Part shown: one piece after another, positions 12,131 through 21,289 of the stretch
Layout: each line of letters starts with the position of its first letter
Numbering within the stretch: the stretch's first letter is position 1
DNA from: Trinickia symbiotica
GTDB lineage: Bacteria; Pseudomonadota; Gammaproteobacteria; Burkholderiales; Burkholderiaceae
DNA length: 64,000 nucleotides
Direction: 5' to 3'
NCBI RefSeq assembly: GCF_002934455.1
Contig: NZ_PTIR01000011.1
Coordinates: 62,001-126,000, forward strand
Translations under genes and position numbers: made by a program
The notes under the pieces: model-generated
Seen by the model: the letters and a program-made list of their open reading frames with translations, nothing else
Told to the model about the DNA's origin: nothing
The model's database searches: none

Positions 12131-13264
12131 TCAGCCCCAAAATCCAAGGGGTGCTTTGGCTGCGCTCGCGCGTGGCTGTGTGGGTCGATCCGCGTGCCGA
12201 ATGCCGACCAAGCCGTTGCCGAGGCTGGCGAAATGAGTATGTCCCTCACCGGCATGCCAGGTGACTTTCATCCTGGCATGACTGGATTCGTACAAATTGG
12301 CCAGCTCCTCTCGCGTATTGACGATGCGCCAGTTCCCCCGGTCACACACGGCCAGTGGCAGCGACGGGTGCGCCACTGCGGACACGAGCTTATCGCGCAT
12401 ACGTTCCCGGCTCATGGCAAAGGCCGGATAGTTGACCTGCGGCCCGTGGCGGACGACGAGATGCTCAAGGCCGGCGCGATGCGGGTCGACTGCGGCAACA
12501 GCGGTATTCACCGCCTCGCGAACGAACGCCTCTTCCGTCGATTCGCTGACGACGCTGTGCGGACCACCCGCGCCCTTCATCATCAACATGTCGTGCGCGT
12601 CATAATCGCCCGTGATGACCGCCTTTTCCCAATTGGGTTGGGCTTTCAGTGCGCGCAAATTTCCGTCTCTTGCGTAAGAGAAATCGATCGGAATATAAAA
12701 GTTGCCGTGATCGTCAGGCCGCACCTGCGGGCCGCCGGCGCCCTTCCATTGCGCGGCGGCCTCCCGCGTGACGAATACGCCCACGGGGCGGCCGTCCTCC
12801 CAATGGGCCGCCAGCCCCTGCAAGCCACTATCGGCCACTCCCTGTCGCAAACTCTCCGGTACGCGTGCCGATTTCAGTGTCTTCTCGAGGATCGTATGGG
12901 GCTTGGTAGCCGCCCCTCGATCGAGCCAACGCAGAGCGAGCGCTCCAGTATCTCGGAAACTGACGACGAAGTTTCCTTTTGCGGCCGCCGCGGAAATGGC
13001 GATGAGATGTTTTTTAGTGACGAAACCGCCGTCGACGACCTGCCGCTCGACCGGACTGAGCGCCCGATCGAGGTCAACCTTGGACGCAGCGCCCGCAATC
13101 ACATTCAACCGTCCTCGACAGGGCACCGGGTCTAAAGTGTCGAGGTCCTCATGATTCGGCCTTGCGCTGTTCAACAGAGGAGCTTCACTTGCATGAGTGC
13201 CAGCCGCGTGACTTCTTCGATCAGCGAAATCGACTCGAGGTCTGTTTGCGAAACTGAGTTTCAA
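12131..13264 (-). CDS. Putative nucleotidyl-cyclase toxin domain protein (edema factor/CyaA/ExoY-like)
   Basis: This is a 377-residue protein, assigned by motif order rather than a database search. VVSFRDTGALALRWLDRGAA resembles the lead-in to the catalytic lysines of edema factor, CyaA and ExoY. K121 and K128 have the same seven-residue spacing as K346/K353 of edema factor and K81/K88 of ExoY. ITGDYDAHDM (D220, D222) matches the metal-binding DYD, and VVRHGPQVNYP (H273, N278) matches the late HG...NP motif. The histidine five residues after the first lysine (edema factor H351) is replaced by L126. No signal peptide or membrane segment is seen. The start is a TTG (complement of 13262-13264) six bases after GGAG, with an in-frame TAG just upstream. 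No secretion system lies nearby. An inactive or non-cyclase homologue cannot be excluded. Confidence 0.62.
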   Translation of the reverse strand: MKLSFANRPRVDFADRRSHAAGTHASEAPLLNSARPNHEDLDTLDPVPCRGRLNVIAGAASKVDLDRALSPVERQVVDGGFVTKKHLIAISAAAAKGNFVVSFRDTGALALRWLDRGAATKPHTILEKTLKSARVPESLRQGVADSGLQGLAAHWEDGRPVGVFVTREAAAQWKGAGGPQVRPDDHGNFYIPIDFSYARDGNLRALKAQPNWEKAVITGDYDAHDMLMMKGAGGPHSVVSESTEEAFVREAVNTAVAAVDPHRAGLEHLVVRHGPQVNYPAFAMSRERMRDKLVSAVAHPSLPLAVCDRGNWRIVNTREELANLYESSHARMKVTWHAGEGHTHFASLGNGLVGIRHADRPTQPRASAAKAPLGFWG

Positions 13265-13342
13265 GCCCTACTCCAATGAAATAGACGTCGCAACGATTCG
13301 AAAAACCGGATCCCGCTGCCAGCGGCGTTTCGACCAGTGCTT

Positions 13343-13822
13343 TCAGAGCAGCGCCTCGATATCGGGCACCAGCGCTTCGGGCTTCACCTTCGGTCCGTAA
13401 CGCCTGACAACGTTACCGTTGCGATCGATCAGAAACTTCGTGAAGTTCCACTTGATCGCCTTCGTCCAAAGCAGGCCGCGAGCTTCCTTCGTCAGATAGC
13501 GATAAAGCGGGTGCGCGTTTGCGCCCTTTACGTCGACCTTCTCGAACATCGGAAAAGTGACGCCGAAGTTCTTCTCGCAAAAAGTCGCGATCTGCGCGGC
13601 ATCGCCGGGTTCCTGCTTGCCGAACTGATTGCACGGGAAGCCCAGCAACTCGAGGCCACGCGCCGCGTACTTTTCGTAGAGCTGCTGCAGCCCCGCGTAC
13701 TGCGGCGTGAACCCGCACTCGCTCGCTGTGTTGACGATGACGAGCACCTTGCCGCGATAGCGATCGAGGCTGATCGTTTCGCCGCCGAGCGTGCGTGCCG
13801 AAAATGTGTAGACCGGACTCAT
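13343..13822 (-). CDS. Glutathione peroxidase (cysteine type)
   Basis: This is a thiol peroxidase of 159 residues that reduces hydrogen peroxide or lipid peroxides. The start chosen is the ATG at 13820-13822, six bases after GGAGGAG; two further in-frame ATGs upstream overlap that ribosome-binding site. The catalytic tetrad is visible: Cys in NTASECGFTPQ, Gln in FPCNQFGKQEPG, Trp and Asn in KWNFTKFL. The active site is encoded by a normal cysteine codon, so this is not a selenoprotein. Bacterial members of this type often use thioredoxin. It is divergent from the ABC-F gene and 78 bp upstream of the cyclase-like gene on the same strand. Confidence 0.93.
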   Translation of the reverse strand: MSPVYTFSARTLGGETISLDRYRGKVLVIVNTASECGFTPQYAGLQQLYEKYAARGLELLGFPCNQFGKQEPGDAAQIATFCEKNFGVTFPMFEKVDVKGANAHPLYRYLTKEARGLLWTKAIKWNFTKFLIDRNGNVVRRYGPKVKPEALVPDIEALL

Positions 13823-14038
13823 GCGCATCTCCTCCATGAATCGCGAAGTCTACGCGAACGTAAGCGCGACAACGACCGGATTCCTCTCAAACGCATTCCG
13901 TCGTGCTTAGCAACGCACCATCGCTTCGGCATTGATCGACCCGCCGCCATGACAAGGCGCCATCTGCCGCGGCATCTCCGGCGCGGGGTCGCCCGAGCCG
14001 TCTAAAATAGCGGTTTTCGCTTCAGCCGCCCGTCCGCC

Positions 14039-16009
14039 GTGATCCGCTTCAGCCAGTTCAGTCTATCGCGCGGCGTCAAGCCGCTCTTCGACGCCACCAC
14101 ATTCACGTTGAACCCCGGCGAAAAGGCCGGGTTAGTCGGTGCAAACGGGGCCGGCAAGTCGACGCTCTTCGCCGTCTTGCGCGGCGAGCTGCATCCCGAC
14201 GCCGGCGATTTCTCGCTGCCGCCCTCCTGGCGCATCGCGCATGTAGCCCAGGAGACGCCTGCCGTCGAGAGGACCGCGCTCGACTACACGCTCGATGGCG
14301 ACGCGGCGCTGCGCGAGATCGAAGCCCGAATGGCCGCGGCCGAGGCCGCGCATGACGGCGAGGCGCTCGCCCATGGGCATGCGGCCTTCGCCGATGCCGA
14401 CGGCTACACGGCACCGTCGCGCGCCGAAGCGCTGCTGCTCGGGCTCGGCTTTACGCTCGCGCAAACGCGCGAGCCGGTCGCGAGCTTCTCGGGCGGCTGG
14501 CGCATGCGGCTGAACCTCGCGCAGGCGCTGATGTGCCGCTCCGATCTGCTGCTGCTCGACGAACCGACGAACCACCTCGATCTCGATGCGATCGTCTGGC
14601 TCGAAGACTGGCTCCATCGCTACGCCGGCACGCTAGTCATCATTTCGCACGATCGCGAGTTCCTCGATTCTGTCTGCAATGTCACGCTGCACCTCGATAA
14701 CCGGCAGGTGAAGCGCTACGGCGGCAACTACTCGCAGTTCGAAATCCTGCGCGCGCAGCAGCTCGCGTTGCAGCAAAGCGCCTACGAGAAGCAGCAGAAG
14801 ACGATCGAGCATCTCGAGAGCTTCATCAATCGCTTCAAAGCCAAGGCGACGAAGGCGAAACAGGCGCAAAGCCGGATGAAGGCGCTCGAGAAGATGGAGC
14901 GCATCGCGCCGGCGCATGTCGCGTCGCCGTTCACGTTCGAGTTCCGCGAGCCCGATGCGGCGCCGAACCCGATGCTCGTCATGGAGGACGTTCGGTGCGG
15001 CTACCATTCGGACGACGGCAGCGAGATCGCGATCCTCGACGGTATCTCGCTGTCGATACAGAACGGTCAGCGTATCGGCCTGCTCGGCGCGAACGGCCAA
15101 GGCAAGTCGACGCTCGTCAAAACGCTGGCCGATACGCTACCGCCGCTTGCGGGCTCGATGCGTCAAGGCCGCGGGCTCGCGATCGGCTACTTCGCTCAAC
15201 ATCAGCTCGAAACGCTGCGGCCGGACGACTCGCCGCTCGCGCACCTCGCCCGGATCGCGCCCGACGCGCGCGAGCAGGAGCTGCGCGACTATCTCGGCGG
15301 CTTCAATTTCCCCGGCGAGATGGCGAGCTCGTCGATCGCGCCGTTCTCGGGCGGTGAAAAAGCGCGGCTCGCACTTGCGCTCATCATCTGGCAGAAGCCG
15401 AATCTGCTGCTGCTCGACGAGCCGACAAACCATCTCGACCTCGAAACGCGGCATGCGCTGACGATGGCGCTCGCGCAGTTCGAGGGCACGCTGATTCTGG
15501 TTTCGCACGATAGGCACCTGCTGCGGGCCTGCACGGATCAGTTCATGCTCGTCGCCAACCATCGGCTGCAACCGTTCGATGGCGATCTGGACGACTACCG
15601 CGACTGGCTGTTGCAGCACGCGGCGCAGGTACGCGAGGCGGCGAGGGCCGCGGGAACGGCCGACGCGGCAAAGTCGGGAAGCCTGGGCGCCGGAGCCGGC
15701 AACGGCGCGACGGACGGGGCGGCGAACCGCAAAGACCTGCGGCGCCAGGAAGCCGAAGCCCGGCAAAAGCTTGCGCAGCTCAGAAAGCCGCTGCAAACGC
15801 GGATTGCCAAGATCGAGAAAGAAATGGAAGCATTGAACGCGGAAAAGGCGACGCTGGACGCATTCGTGGCCGATCCCGCGAGCTACGAGCCCGCGACCAA
15901 AGCGAAGCTGACGGATACGATAAGACGGCAAGCGGACGTCCAGGCGCGGCTTGAAACGCTCGAAGCCGCTTGGCTCGAAGCGCAGGAGGAACTCGAACAA
16001 ATCGGTTAG
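14039..16009 (+). CDS. ABC-F family ATPase (YheS-like)
   Basis: This is a soluble protein of 656 residues with two ABC ATPase domains and no membrane domain, of the ABC-F class that acts on ribosomes. The GTG start gives MIRFSQFSLSRGVKPLF. Domain 1 has Walker A VGANGAGKST, signature ASFSGGWRMRL and Walker B LLLLDEPTNHLD. A charged interdomain linker with YEKQQKTIEHLESFINRFK (residues about 245-285) follows. Domain 2 has LLGANGQGKST, APFSGGEKARL and LLLLDEPTNHLD. A C-terminal coiled coil lies at about 575-655. This layout matches YheS (EttA/Uup relatives). It is upstream of, and probably co-transcribed with, the CoA-transferase gene. Confidence 0.9.
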   Translation: MIRFSQFSLSRGVKPLFDATTFTLNPGEKAGLVGANGAGKSTLFAVLRGELHPDAGDFSLPPSWRIAHVAQETPAVERTALDYTLDGDAALREIEARMAAAEAAHDGEALAHGHAAFADADGYTAPSRAEALLLGLGFTLAQTREPVASFSGGWRMRLNLAQALMCRSDLLLLDEPTNHLDLDAIVWLEDWLHRYAGTLVIISHDREFLDSVCNVTLHLDNRQVKRYGGNYSQFEILRAQQLALQQSAYEKQQKTIEHLESFINRFKAKATKAKQAQSRMKALEKMERIAPAHVASPFTFEFREPDAAPNPMLVMEDVRCGYHSDDGSEIAILDGISLSIQNGQRIGLLGANGQGKSTLVKTLADTLPPLAGSMRQGRGLAIGYFAQHQLETLRPDDSPLAHLARIAPDAREQELRDYLGGFNFPGEMASSSIAPFSGGEKARLALALIIWQKPNLLLLDEPTNHLDLETRHALTMALAQFEGTLILVSHDRHLLRACTDQFMLVANHRLQPFDGDLDDYRDWLLQHAAQVREAARAAGTADAAKSGSLGAGAGNGATDGAANRKDLRRQEAEARQKLAQLRKPLQTRIAKIEKEMEALNAEKATLDAFVADPASYEPATKAKLTDTIRRQADVQARLETLEAAWLEAQEELEQIG

Positions 16010-16019
16010 GAGGTGTTCG

Positions 16020-17078
16020 TTGACGACGCATAGTCCGCTGCGAGGTCTTCGTGTACTCGATCTCACCCGCCTGTTGCCAGGCCCGGTCGCCACACTGCGG
16101 CTGGCCGAGCTCGGCGCCGACGTGCTCAAGATCGAGGAGCCCGGTGCCGGCGACGGCGCACGCGCCATGATGCAAACTGCCGCCGACCGGGCCGCCGGCC
16201 GGCCAAGCGCGTTCTACCGGATCGTCAATCGCGGCAAGCGCGAGACGCGGCTCGACCTCAAGAGCGAAACGGGCCGCACGGTGCTGCGTGCGCTCGTGCG
16301 CGAATCGCACGTGCTCGTCGAGAGTTTTCGTCCGGGCGTGATGGCGCGTCTCGGGCTCGACTATGCGAGCCTCGCGCAGATCAATCCGAAGCTCGTCTAC
16401 TGCGCGATCACGGGCTACGGCGCGCATGGACCGCTCGCGCATCGGCCCGGCCATGACATCAACTACCTCGGGTACGCGGGCGTGCTCGATCAGATTCGGG
16501 CAGCCGACGGCACCCTCGTCCTTCCCAATATCCAGATCGCCGATTTGCTCGGCGGCGCCGCCACGGCCGTCACGCAAATTCTCGCGGCACTCTGGCAGGT
16601 CGCCCAGGGCGGCAACGGCGCCTTCCTCGACGTATCGATGACGCATGCGATTCGCGACAACAACGTCGTGGCGCGTGCGGCGCTGGAGACGAGGGATGCC
16701 GCCGCGGACGCGCAAGGCACGGCCGATACGCTCGCCGGCAGCCGCGGGCTCCTCGACGGCGGCGTGCCCTGCTACAACGTCTACCGCACGGCGGACGGCC
16801 GCTGGCTCGCGGTCGGCGCGCTCGAGCTCAAGTTCTGGGAAAAGCTGTGCCGGGCGCTCGGCCGGGAAGACTGGGCAAGCCGCCACTGGAGTCTCGGGCA
16901 AGCCATCGGCGGCCCCGATGCGACGGCGCTCACGCGCGAGCTCGCCGCGCGCATTGCCGCGCAACCGCTCGCAAGCTGGCTCGAGCTGCTGGAGCCGCTC
17001 GATTGCTGCGTCTCGCCGGTCCTCACGGTCGAGGAGGCGCGCCGCCACCTGCTGTTTCGCAACGACGGCCCGGCGTAA
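16020..17078 (+). CDS. CaiB/BaiF family CoA-transferase
   Basis: This is a class III CoA-transferase of 352 residues. The start is a TTG at 16020 placed just after a strong AGGAGGT, itself overlapping the stop of the ABC-F gene (16009), so the two are coupled. The N-terminus LRGLRVLDLTRLLPGPVATL and the segment LPNIQIADLLGG, containing the conserved aspartate that carries CoA, are typical. VPCYNVYRTADGRWLAVGAL is characteristic of the alpha-methylacyl-CoA racemase subgroup. It is shorter than the formyl-CoA transferases further along and lacks their glycine loop, so its substrate is a different acyl-CoA that cannot be named from sequence. Racemase and transferase activity are both possible. 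Confidence 0.85.
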   Translation: MTTHSPLRGLRVLDLTRLLPGPVATLRLAELGADVLKIEEPGAGDGARAMMQTAADRAAGRPSAFYRIVNRGKRETRLDLKSETGRTVLRALVRESHVLVESFRPGVMARLGLDYASLAQINPKLVYCAITGYGAHGPLAHRPGHDINYLGYAGVLDQIRAADGTLVLPNIQIADLLGGAATAVTQILAALWQVAQGGNGAFLDVSMTHAIRDNNVVARAALETRDAAADAQGTADTLAGSRGLLDGGVPCYNVYRTADGRWLAVGALELKFWEKLCRALGREDWASRHWSLGQAIGGPDATALTRELAARIAAQPLASWLELLEPLDCCVSPVLTVEEARRHLLFRNDGPA

Positions 17079-17202
17079 GCGCAAGCCGAAAGCCGATAGC
17101 CGAAAGCCGCCTCGGCCGCCGCGACTCGGGATAAGCTCCGTCAACCTAGCCAGGGCACCTGCGAAGGGGCCATGCTGATGCACGCCCCTTTGCCGCCGCG
17201 CC

Positions 17203-18579
17203 CTATTCCAGCTCCTTCACGCGGTCGATCGCCTCTTCGATGCGCTCGACGGCGAGCACCTGCAAGCCGTCGACGGCCTGCTTCGGCGCATTGGCCTTCG
17301 GGATCAACGCCGCGGTAAAGCCGAGCTTCGCCGCTTCCTTGAGCCGCTCCTGGCCACGAGGCGAAGGCCGGATTTCTCCGGCGAGCCCGACTTCGCCGAA
17401 GACGATGAGCCCCTTGCCGAGCGGCTTGTTGCGCATCGACGAATGGATAGCGAGCAAGACGGCGAGATCGGCGGCCGGCTCGGCGATCTTGACACCGCCG
17501 ACCGCGTTGAGAAACACGTCCTGATCGAAACAGGCGATGCCCGCATGACGATGCAGCACCGCGAGCAGCATGGCGAGCCGGTTCTGCTCGAGCCCGACTG
17601 CAAGACGCCGCGGATTCGGCACATGGGCCGTATCGACGAGCGCCTGAATCTCGACGAGCAGCGGCCGGGACCCTTCCTGGGTGACGAGCACGCACGAGCC
17701 CGGCACATGCTGGCCATGCTGGGAGAGAAACAGCGCGGACGGGTTGGCCACGCCGCGCAAGCCGCGCTCGGTCATGGCGAAGACGCCGAGTTCGTTGACG
17801 GCGCCGAAGCGGTTCTTGAACGCGCGCACGAGGCGGAAAGACGAGTGCGTATCGCCTTCGAAATAGAGCACGGTATCGACGATATGCTCGAGCACGCGCG
17901 GCCCGGCAAGGTTGCCCTCCTTCGTCACGTGCCCGACCATGACGATCGTCGTGCCCGACTGCTTCGCGATGCGCGTCAATTGCGCCGCGCACTCGCGCAC
18001 CTGCGCGACCGAGCCCGGCGCCGAAGTCAGCGCCTCGGAGTAAACGGTCTGAATCGAATCGATCACGGCCACGTCGGGACGCTCGGCCTCGATCGCGGCC
18101 TGGATCTTCTCGAGCTGGATCTCGGCGAGCAGCTTCAGCTCAGCGGCCTTCGAGCCGGATTCGAGCAACGTGAGCCGCTGCGCACGCAAGCCGATCTGCG
18201 CGGCCGATTCCTCGCCGCTGATATAAAGCGCGCGACGGCTTTCGGCGACCGCGGCGAGCGATTGCAGTAAAAGCGTCGACTTGCCGATACCCGGATCGCC
18301 GCCGATCAGTACGACGCCGCCCGCGACGAATCCGCCGCCGAGGACGCGATCGAATTCGCCGATGCCGGTCGAGAAGCGCGGCACGTCCGCCGCTTCGATC
18401 TCGGCGAGACGCTGCACGGGGGCACTTTTCGCGAGCGACTGAAAGCGATGCCCGCCCGCCGCGGGGGCGACCGCCTCGACGAGCGTATTCCACGCCCCGC
18501 AGGCTGGGCACTGCCCTTGCCACTTGGGGGCCTGCCCCCCGCATTCGGAACAGGTAAAAGTCGTTTTCTGCTTTGCCAC
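17203..18579 (-). CDS. radA: DNA repair protein RadA
   Basis: RadA (Sms) is a RecA-like ATPase/helicase that promotes branch migration in recombinational repair. The GTG at 18577-18579 gives 458 residues beginning with the C4 zinc finger CSECGGQAPKWQGQCPACGAW. Walker A is GGDPGIGKSTLLLQ, the family-specific KNRFG motif is in FKNRFGAVNELGVF, and the C-terminal third is a Lon-protease-like domain. An open frame upstream of the GTG overlaps no family sequence. It follows alr by 52 bp on the same strand, suggesting one unit. Confidence 0.94.
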   Translation of the reverse strand: MAKQKTTFTCSECGGQAPKWQGQCPACGAWNTLVEAVAPAAGGHRFQSLAKSAPVQRLAEIEAADVPRFSTGIGEFDRVLGGGFVAGGVVLIGGDPGIGKSTLLLQSLAAVAESRRALYISGEESAAQIGLRAQRLTLLESGSKAAELKLLAEIQLEKIQAAIEAERPDVAVIDSIQTVYSEALTSAPGSVAQVRECAAQLTRIAKQSGTTIVMVGHVTKEGNLAGPRVLEHIVDTVLYFEGDTHSSFRLVRAFKNRFGAVNELGVFAMTERGLRGVANPSALFLSQHGQHVPGSCVLVTQEGSRPLLVEIQALVDTAHVPNPRRLAVGLEQNRLAMLLAVLHRHAGIACFDQDVFLNAVGGVKIAEPAADLAVLLAIHSSMRNKPLGKGLIVFGEVGLAGEIRPSPRGQERLKEAAKLGFTAALIPKANAPKQAVDGLQVLAVERIEEAIDRVKELE

Positions 18580-18631
18580 GTGCCGCCTTGATCTTTCTTG
18601 TCGGTTCTTTTTCCGGAGAGAGCCGGGCGGT

Positions 18632-19702
18632 TTATTCGGCGCGCACGGGCACACGCTGCGCCACGGCGCACATGAGCTCGTAGCCGATCGTGCCGCAAGC
18701 GCGAGCGACGTCGTCGATCGATAGCTGCGCGCCCCAGAGCTCGACGCGCGAGCCGACGTTCGCCGTCGGGCATGGCGTCAGGTCGACCGTGATCATGTCC
18801 ATCGATACGCGGCCCACGACGCGCGTGCGCACACCATCGACGAAGATCGGCGTGCCTTCGGGCGCGCAGCGCGGATAACCGTCCGCATACCCGCAGGCGA
18901 CCACGCCGATGCGCATCGGCCCCGCCGCGGCGAAGGTCGACCCGTAGCCGACCCTTTGCCCGGCCGCGAGCGTCTGCACCGCGATGAGCTCGGAGGCGAG
19001 CGTCATCGCCGGCTGCAGGCCCAGCCCCTCGATCGCGCCGGAGACGCCCGACGGCGACCCGCCATAAAGGATGATGCCGGGCCGAACCCAGTCGAAGTGC
19101 GACTGCGGGTGCCAGAGCGTCGCCGCGGAGTTCGCGAGACTGCGCGCGCCCGCTATCCCTTCGGCGCCGCGCGCGAAAGCCGCCATCTGTTCGCTGATGC
19201 CGCGCTCGCTGTCGGCGTCCGAGAAATGGGTCATCAACACGATCTGGCCGACGCCGGGGCAGGCGCGCGCGCGCTCCCACGCTGCGCGGAACTTTTCGGG
19301 CGTATACCCGAGCCGATTCATGCCCGTGTTCATCTTGAGCTGGATGTTGAGGGGCTTCGAAAGCCGGGCCATTTCGAGCATGCGCAGCTGCTCGTCGCAG
19401 TGCACCGTCGTCGTGAGGCTATAGCGATCGATGACGTCGATGTCGGTCGGTCGAAAAAACCCTTCGAGCAGAAGAATCGGCCCGGCCCAGCCAAGCTCGC
19501 GCAGCTTGACCGCCTCTTCGAGATCGAGCAGACCGAAGCCGTCTGTCGCGCGCAGACCGGGGAATGCGCGGGCGAGCCCGTGGCCGTATGCATTGGCCTT
19601 GACGACGGCCCACACTTTCGAGCGCGGCGCATGGCGGCGCGCGACGGCAAGATTGTTGGCTAAGGCGGCGGTATGAACGGTGGCGAGAAGCGGGCGCGGC
19701 AT
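18632..19702 (-). CDS. alr: Alanine racemase
   Basis: Alr interconverts L- and D-alanine for peptidoglycan. From the ATG at 19700-19702 it has 356 residues. [12 protein letters not shown], with the PLP lysine in the N-terminal TIM barrel, and the barrel segment MTHFSDAD are clear. VGYGSTFAA contains the catalytic tyrosine of the C-terminal domain, and [13 protein letters not shown] is also typical. Whether it is the biosynthetic or catabolic isozyme cannot be told; no D-amino-acid dehydrogenase gene is adjacent. It is divergent from lplT across 220 bp. Confidence 0.94.
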   Translation of the reverse strand: MPRPLLATVHTAALANNLAVARRHAPRSKVWAVVKANAYGHGLARAFPGLRATDGFGLLDLEEAVKLRELGWAGPILLLEGFFRPTDIDVIDRYSLTTTVHCDEQLRMLEMARLSKPLNIQLKMNTGMNRLGYTPEKFRAAWERARACPGVGQIVLMTHFSDADSERGISEQMAAFARGAEGIAGARSLANSAATLWHPQSHFDWVRPGIILYGGSPSGVSGAIEGLGLQPAMTLASELIAVQTLAAGQRVGYGSTFAAAGPMRIGVVACGYADGYPRCAPEGTPIFVDGVRTRVVGRVSMDMITVDLTPCPTANVGSRVELWGAQLSIDDVARACGTIGYELMCAVAQRVPVRAE

Positions 19703-19823
19703 AGGTGTTTTCGTCTGAATAGGGAACGAAGAACGCTCGTGGCGCTCTTTTCGTGCATATAAACCGGCCAAAAAGCGTCGTCTTCCCGACGCGCCGGCAG
19801 TCCGAAGGCACCTATTTTCGTGA

Positions 19824-19829
19824 TATAAA
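19824..19829 (+). promoter_or_regulatory. Candidate -10 box upstream of lplT
   Basis: TATAAA lies 94 bp before the lplT ATG, in TTTTCGTGATATAAAGCCG. A near copy of this element (TCGTGCATATAAACCGG) lies at 19751-19767, also in plus orientation. No good -35 hexamer is seen for either copy. Confidence 0.3.
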
Positions 19830-19922
19830 GCCGTGCGCACAACCCATTTCGAACGGCATAGGTCCCAACGCGTCTCTCGCGCGGCCGGGCGGACGACCGC
19901 AGCGAGGACACACACGCATCAG

Positions 19923-21230
19923 ATGAAAAAAGGTTTTTATTCCATCATGGCCGCGCAGTTCTTCTCGTCGCTGGCCGATAGCGCCCTTCTGATCGCCGCC
20001 ATTGCACTGCTCAAAGACCTTCACGCCCCGAACTGGATGACACCGCTGCTCAAGCTGTTCTTCGTCCTTTCGTACGTCGTGCTGGCCGCCTTCGTCGGCG
20101 CGTTCGCCGATTCGCGCCCGAAAGGCCGCGTCATGTTCGTGACGAACACGATCAAGATCGGCGGTTGCCTCTTCATGCTGTTCGGCGCGCATCCGCTCAT
20201 CGCCTACGGCATCGTCGGTTTCGGCGCCGCCGCCTACTCGCCCGCCAAGTACGGCATTCTCACGGAGCTGCTGCCGCCCGAGCGGCTCGTCGCCGCGAAC
20301 GGCTGGATCGAGGGAACGACCGTCGCCTCCATCATCCTCGGCACCGTGCTCGGCGGCGCGCTGATCAGCCCGCACATCGCGAGTCATATCCTCCGGCACC
20401 ATCTCCCCGTCATCGCCACGGCCGCCGAGGCGGCCATGGTCGTGATCGTCGGCATCTACATCGTCGCGGCGATCTTCAACCTGCGCATTCCCGATACGGG
20501 CGCCCGCTATCCGAAACAGCAGCACGGGCCCATCCGGCTCGTGACCGATTTCGCGGATTGTTTCCTGACGCTCTGGCGCGACAAGCTCGGGCAGATTTCG
20601 CTCGCCGTCACGACGCTCTTCTGGGGCGCCGGCGCGACGCTGCAATTCATCGTGCTCAAATGGGCCGAGGTCTCGCTCGGCATGTCGCTTTCCGAGGGCG
20701 CGATCCTGCAGGCGATCGTCGCCGTGGGCGTGGCGGTCGGGGCCATGATGGCCGCCGCCAAAGTGCCGCTCAAGAAATCGCTGAGCGTCTTGCCCGTCGG
20801 CATTCTCATGGGCATCGCCGTCATGGTGATGGCGTTTTATACGCGCAATCTCGTTCCCCCGAACTGGGGCCTCTACTTCGGGCATATGCGCGTGCCCGGT
20901 TATCTCATCATCGCGTACGTGTTTCTCATGTTCGTCGGTGCGCTTTCGGGCTTCTTCGTCGTGCCGATGAACGCGCTGCTGCAGCACAGGGGCCACGTCC
21001 TGCTCTCGGCGGGCCATTCGATCGCCGTGCAGAACTTCAACGAGAATCTTTCGGTGCTCGTCATGCTCTGCCTCTATGCGGTGCTCGTCTGGCTCGACGT
21101 GCCCGTTGCCATCGTCATCGTGCTGTTCGGCACGTTCGTCTGCCTGACGATGTGGATGGTCATGCGCCGGCACCAGGCCAATCAGCGCGCGTTCGACGCC
21201 GTCGCATTGATCGGCGAGGTCAAGCACTGA
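19923..21230 (+). CDS. lplT: Lysophospholipid transporter LplT
   Basis: This is a 435-residue major-facilitator protein of the inner membrane that flips lysophosphatidylethanolamine inward for re-acylation. The ATG at 19923 gives MKKGFYSIMAAQFFSSLADS, the usual LplT opening; the upstream frame has no family match. About twelve hydrophobic segments are visible, with FADSRPKGRVMFVTN between TM2 and TM3 as the family loop. YSPAKYGILTELLPPERLVAANGWIEG is diagnostic and is seen in two halves at about residues 102-128. In enterobacteria lplT pairs with the acyltransferase gene aas; here no acyltransferase gene is adjacent. Confidence 0.9.
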   Translation: MKKGFYSIMAAQFFSSLADSALLIAAIALLKDLHAPNWMTPLLKLFFVLSYVVLAAFVGAFADSRPKGRVMFVTNTIKIGGCLFMLFGAHPLIAYGIVGFGAAAYSPAKYGILTELLPPERLVAANGWIEGTTVASIILGTVLGGALISPHIASHILRHHLPVIATAAEAAMVVIVGIYIVAAIFNLRIPDTGARYPKQQHGPIRLVTDFADCFLTLWRDKLGQISLAVTTLFWGAGATLQFIVLKWAEVSLGMSLSEGAILQAIVAVGVAVGAMMAAAKVPLKKSLSVLPVGILMGIAVMVMAFYTRNLVPPNWGLYFGHMRVPGYLIIAYVFLMFVGALSGFFVVPMNALLQHRGHVLLSAGHSIAVQNFNENLSVLVMLCLYAVLVWLDVPVAIVIVLFGTFVCLTMWMVMRRHQANQRAFDAVALIGEVKH

Positions 21231-21289
21231 CGGGCCGAGGCTGGTATCCCGAGGCTTCGCACACCTCCCGCTCTCGCACACCTGGAACC

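Noticed and set aside
13300-13326. CCGCT-GGC-AGCGG hairpin after gpx as an intrinsic terminator
   Set aside because: The stem is only 5 bp and the T-run begins several bases after it; support is too weak to list as a feature.
13343-13822. Possible selenoprotein glutathione peroxidase
   Set aside because: The catalytic position is an ordinary Cys codon and there is no in-frame TGA or SECIS-like element.
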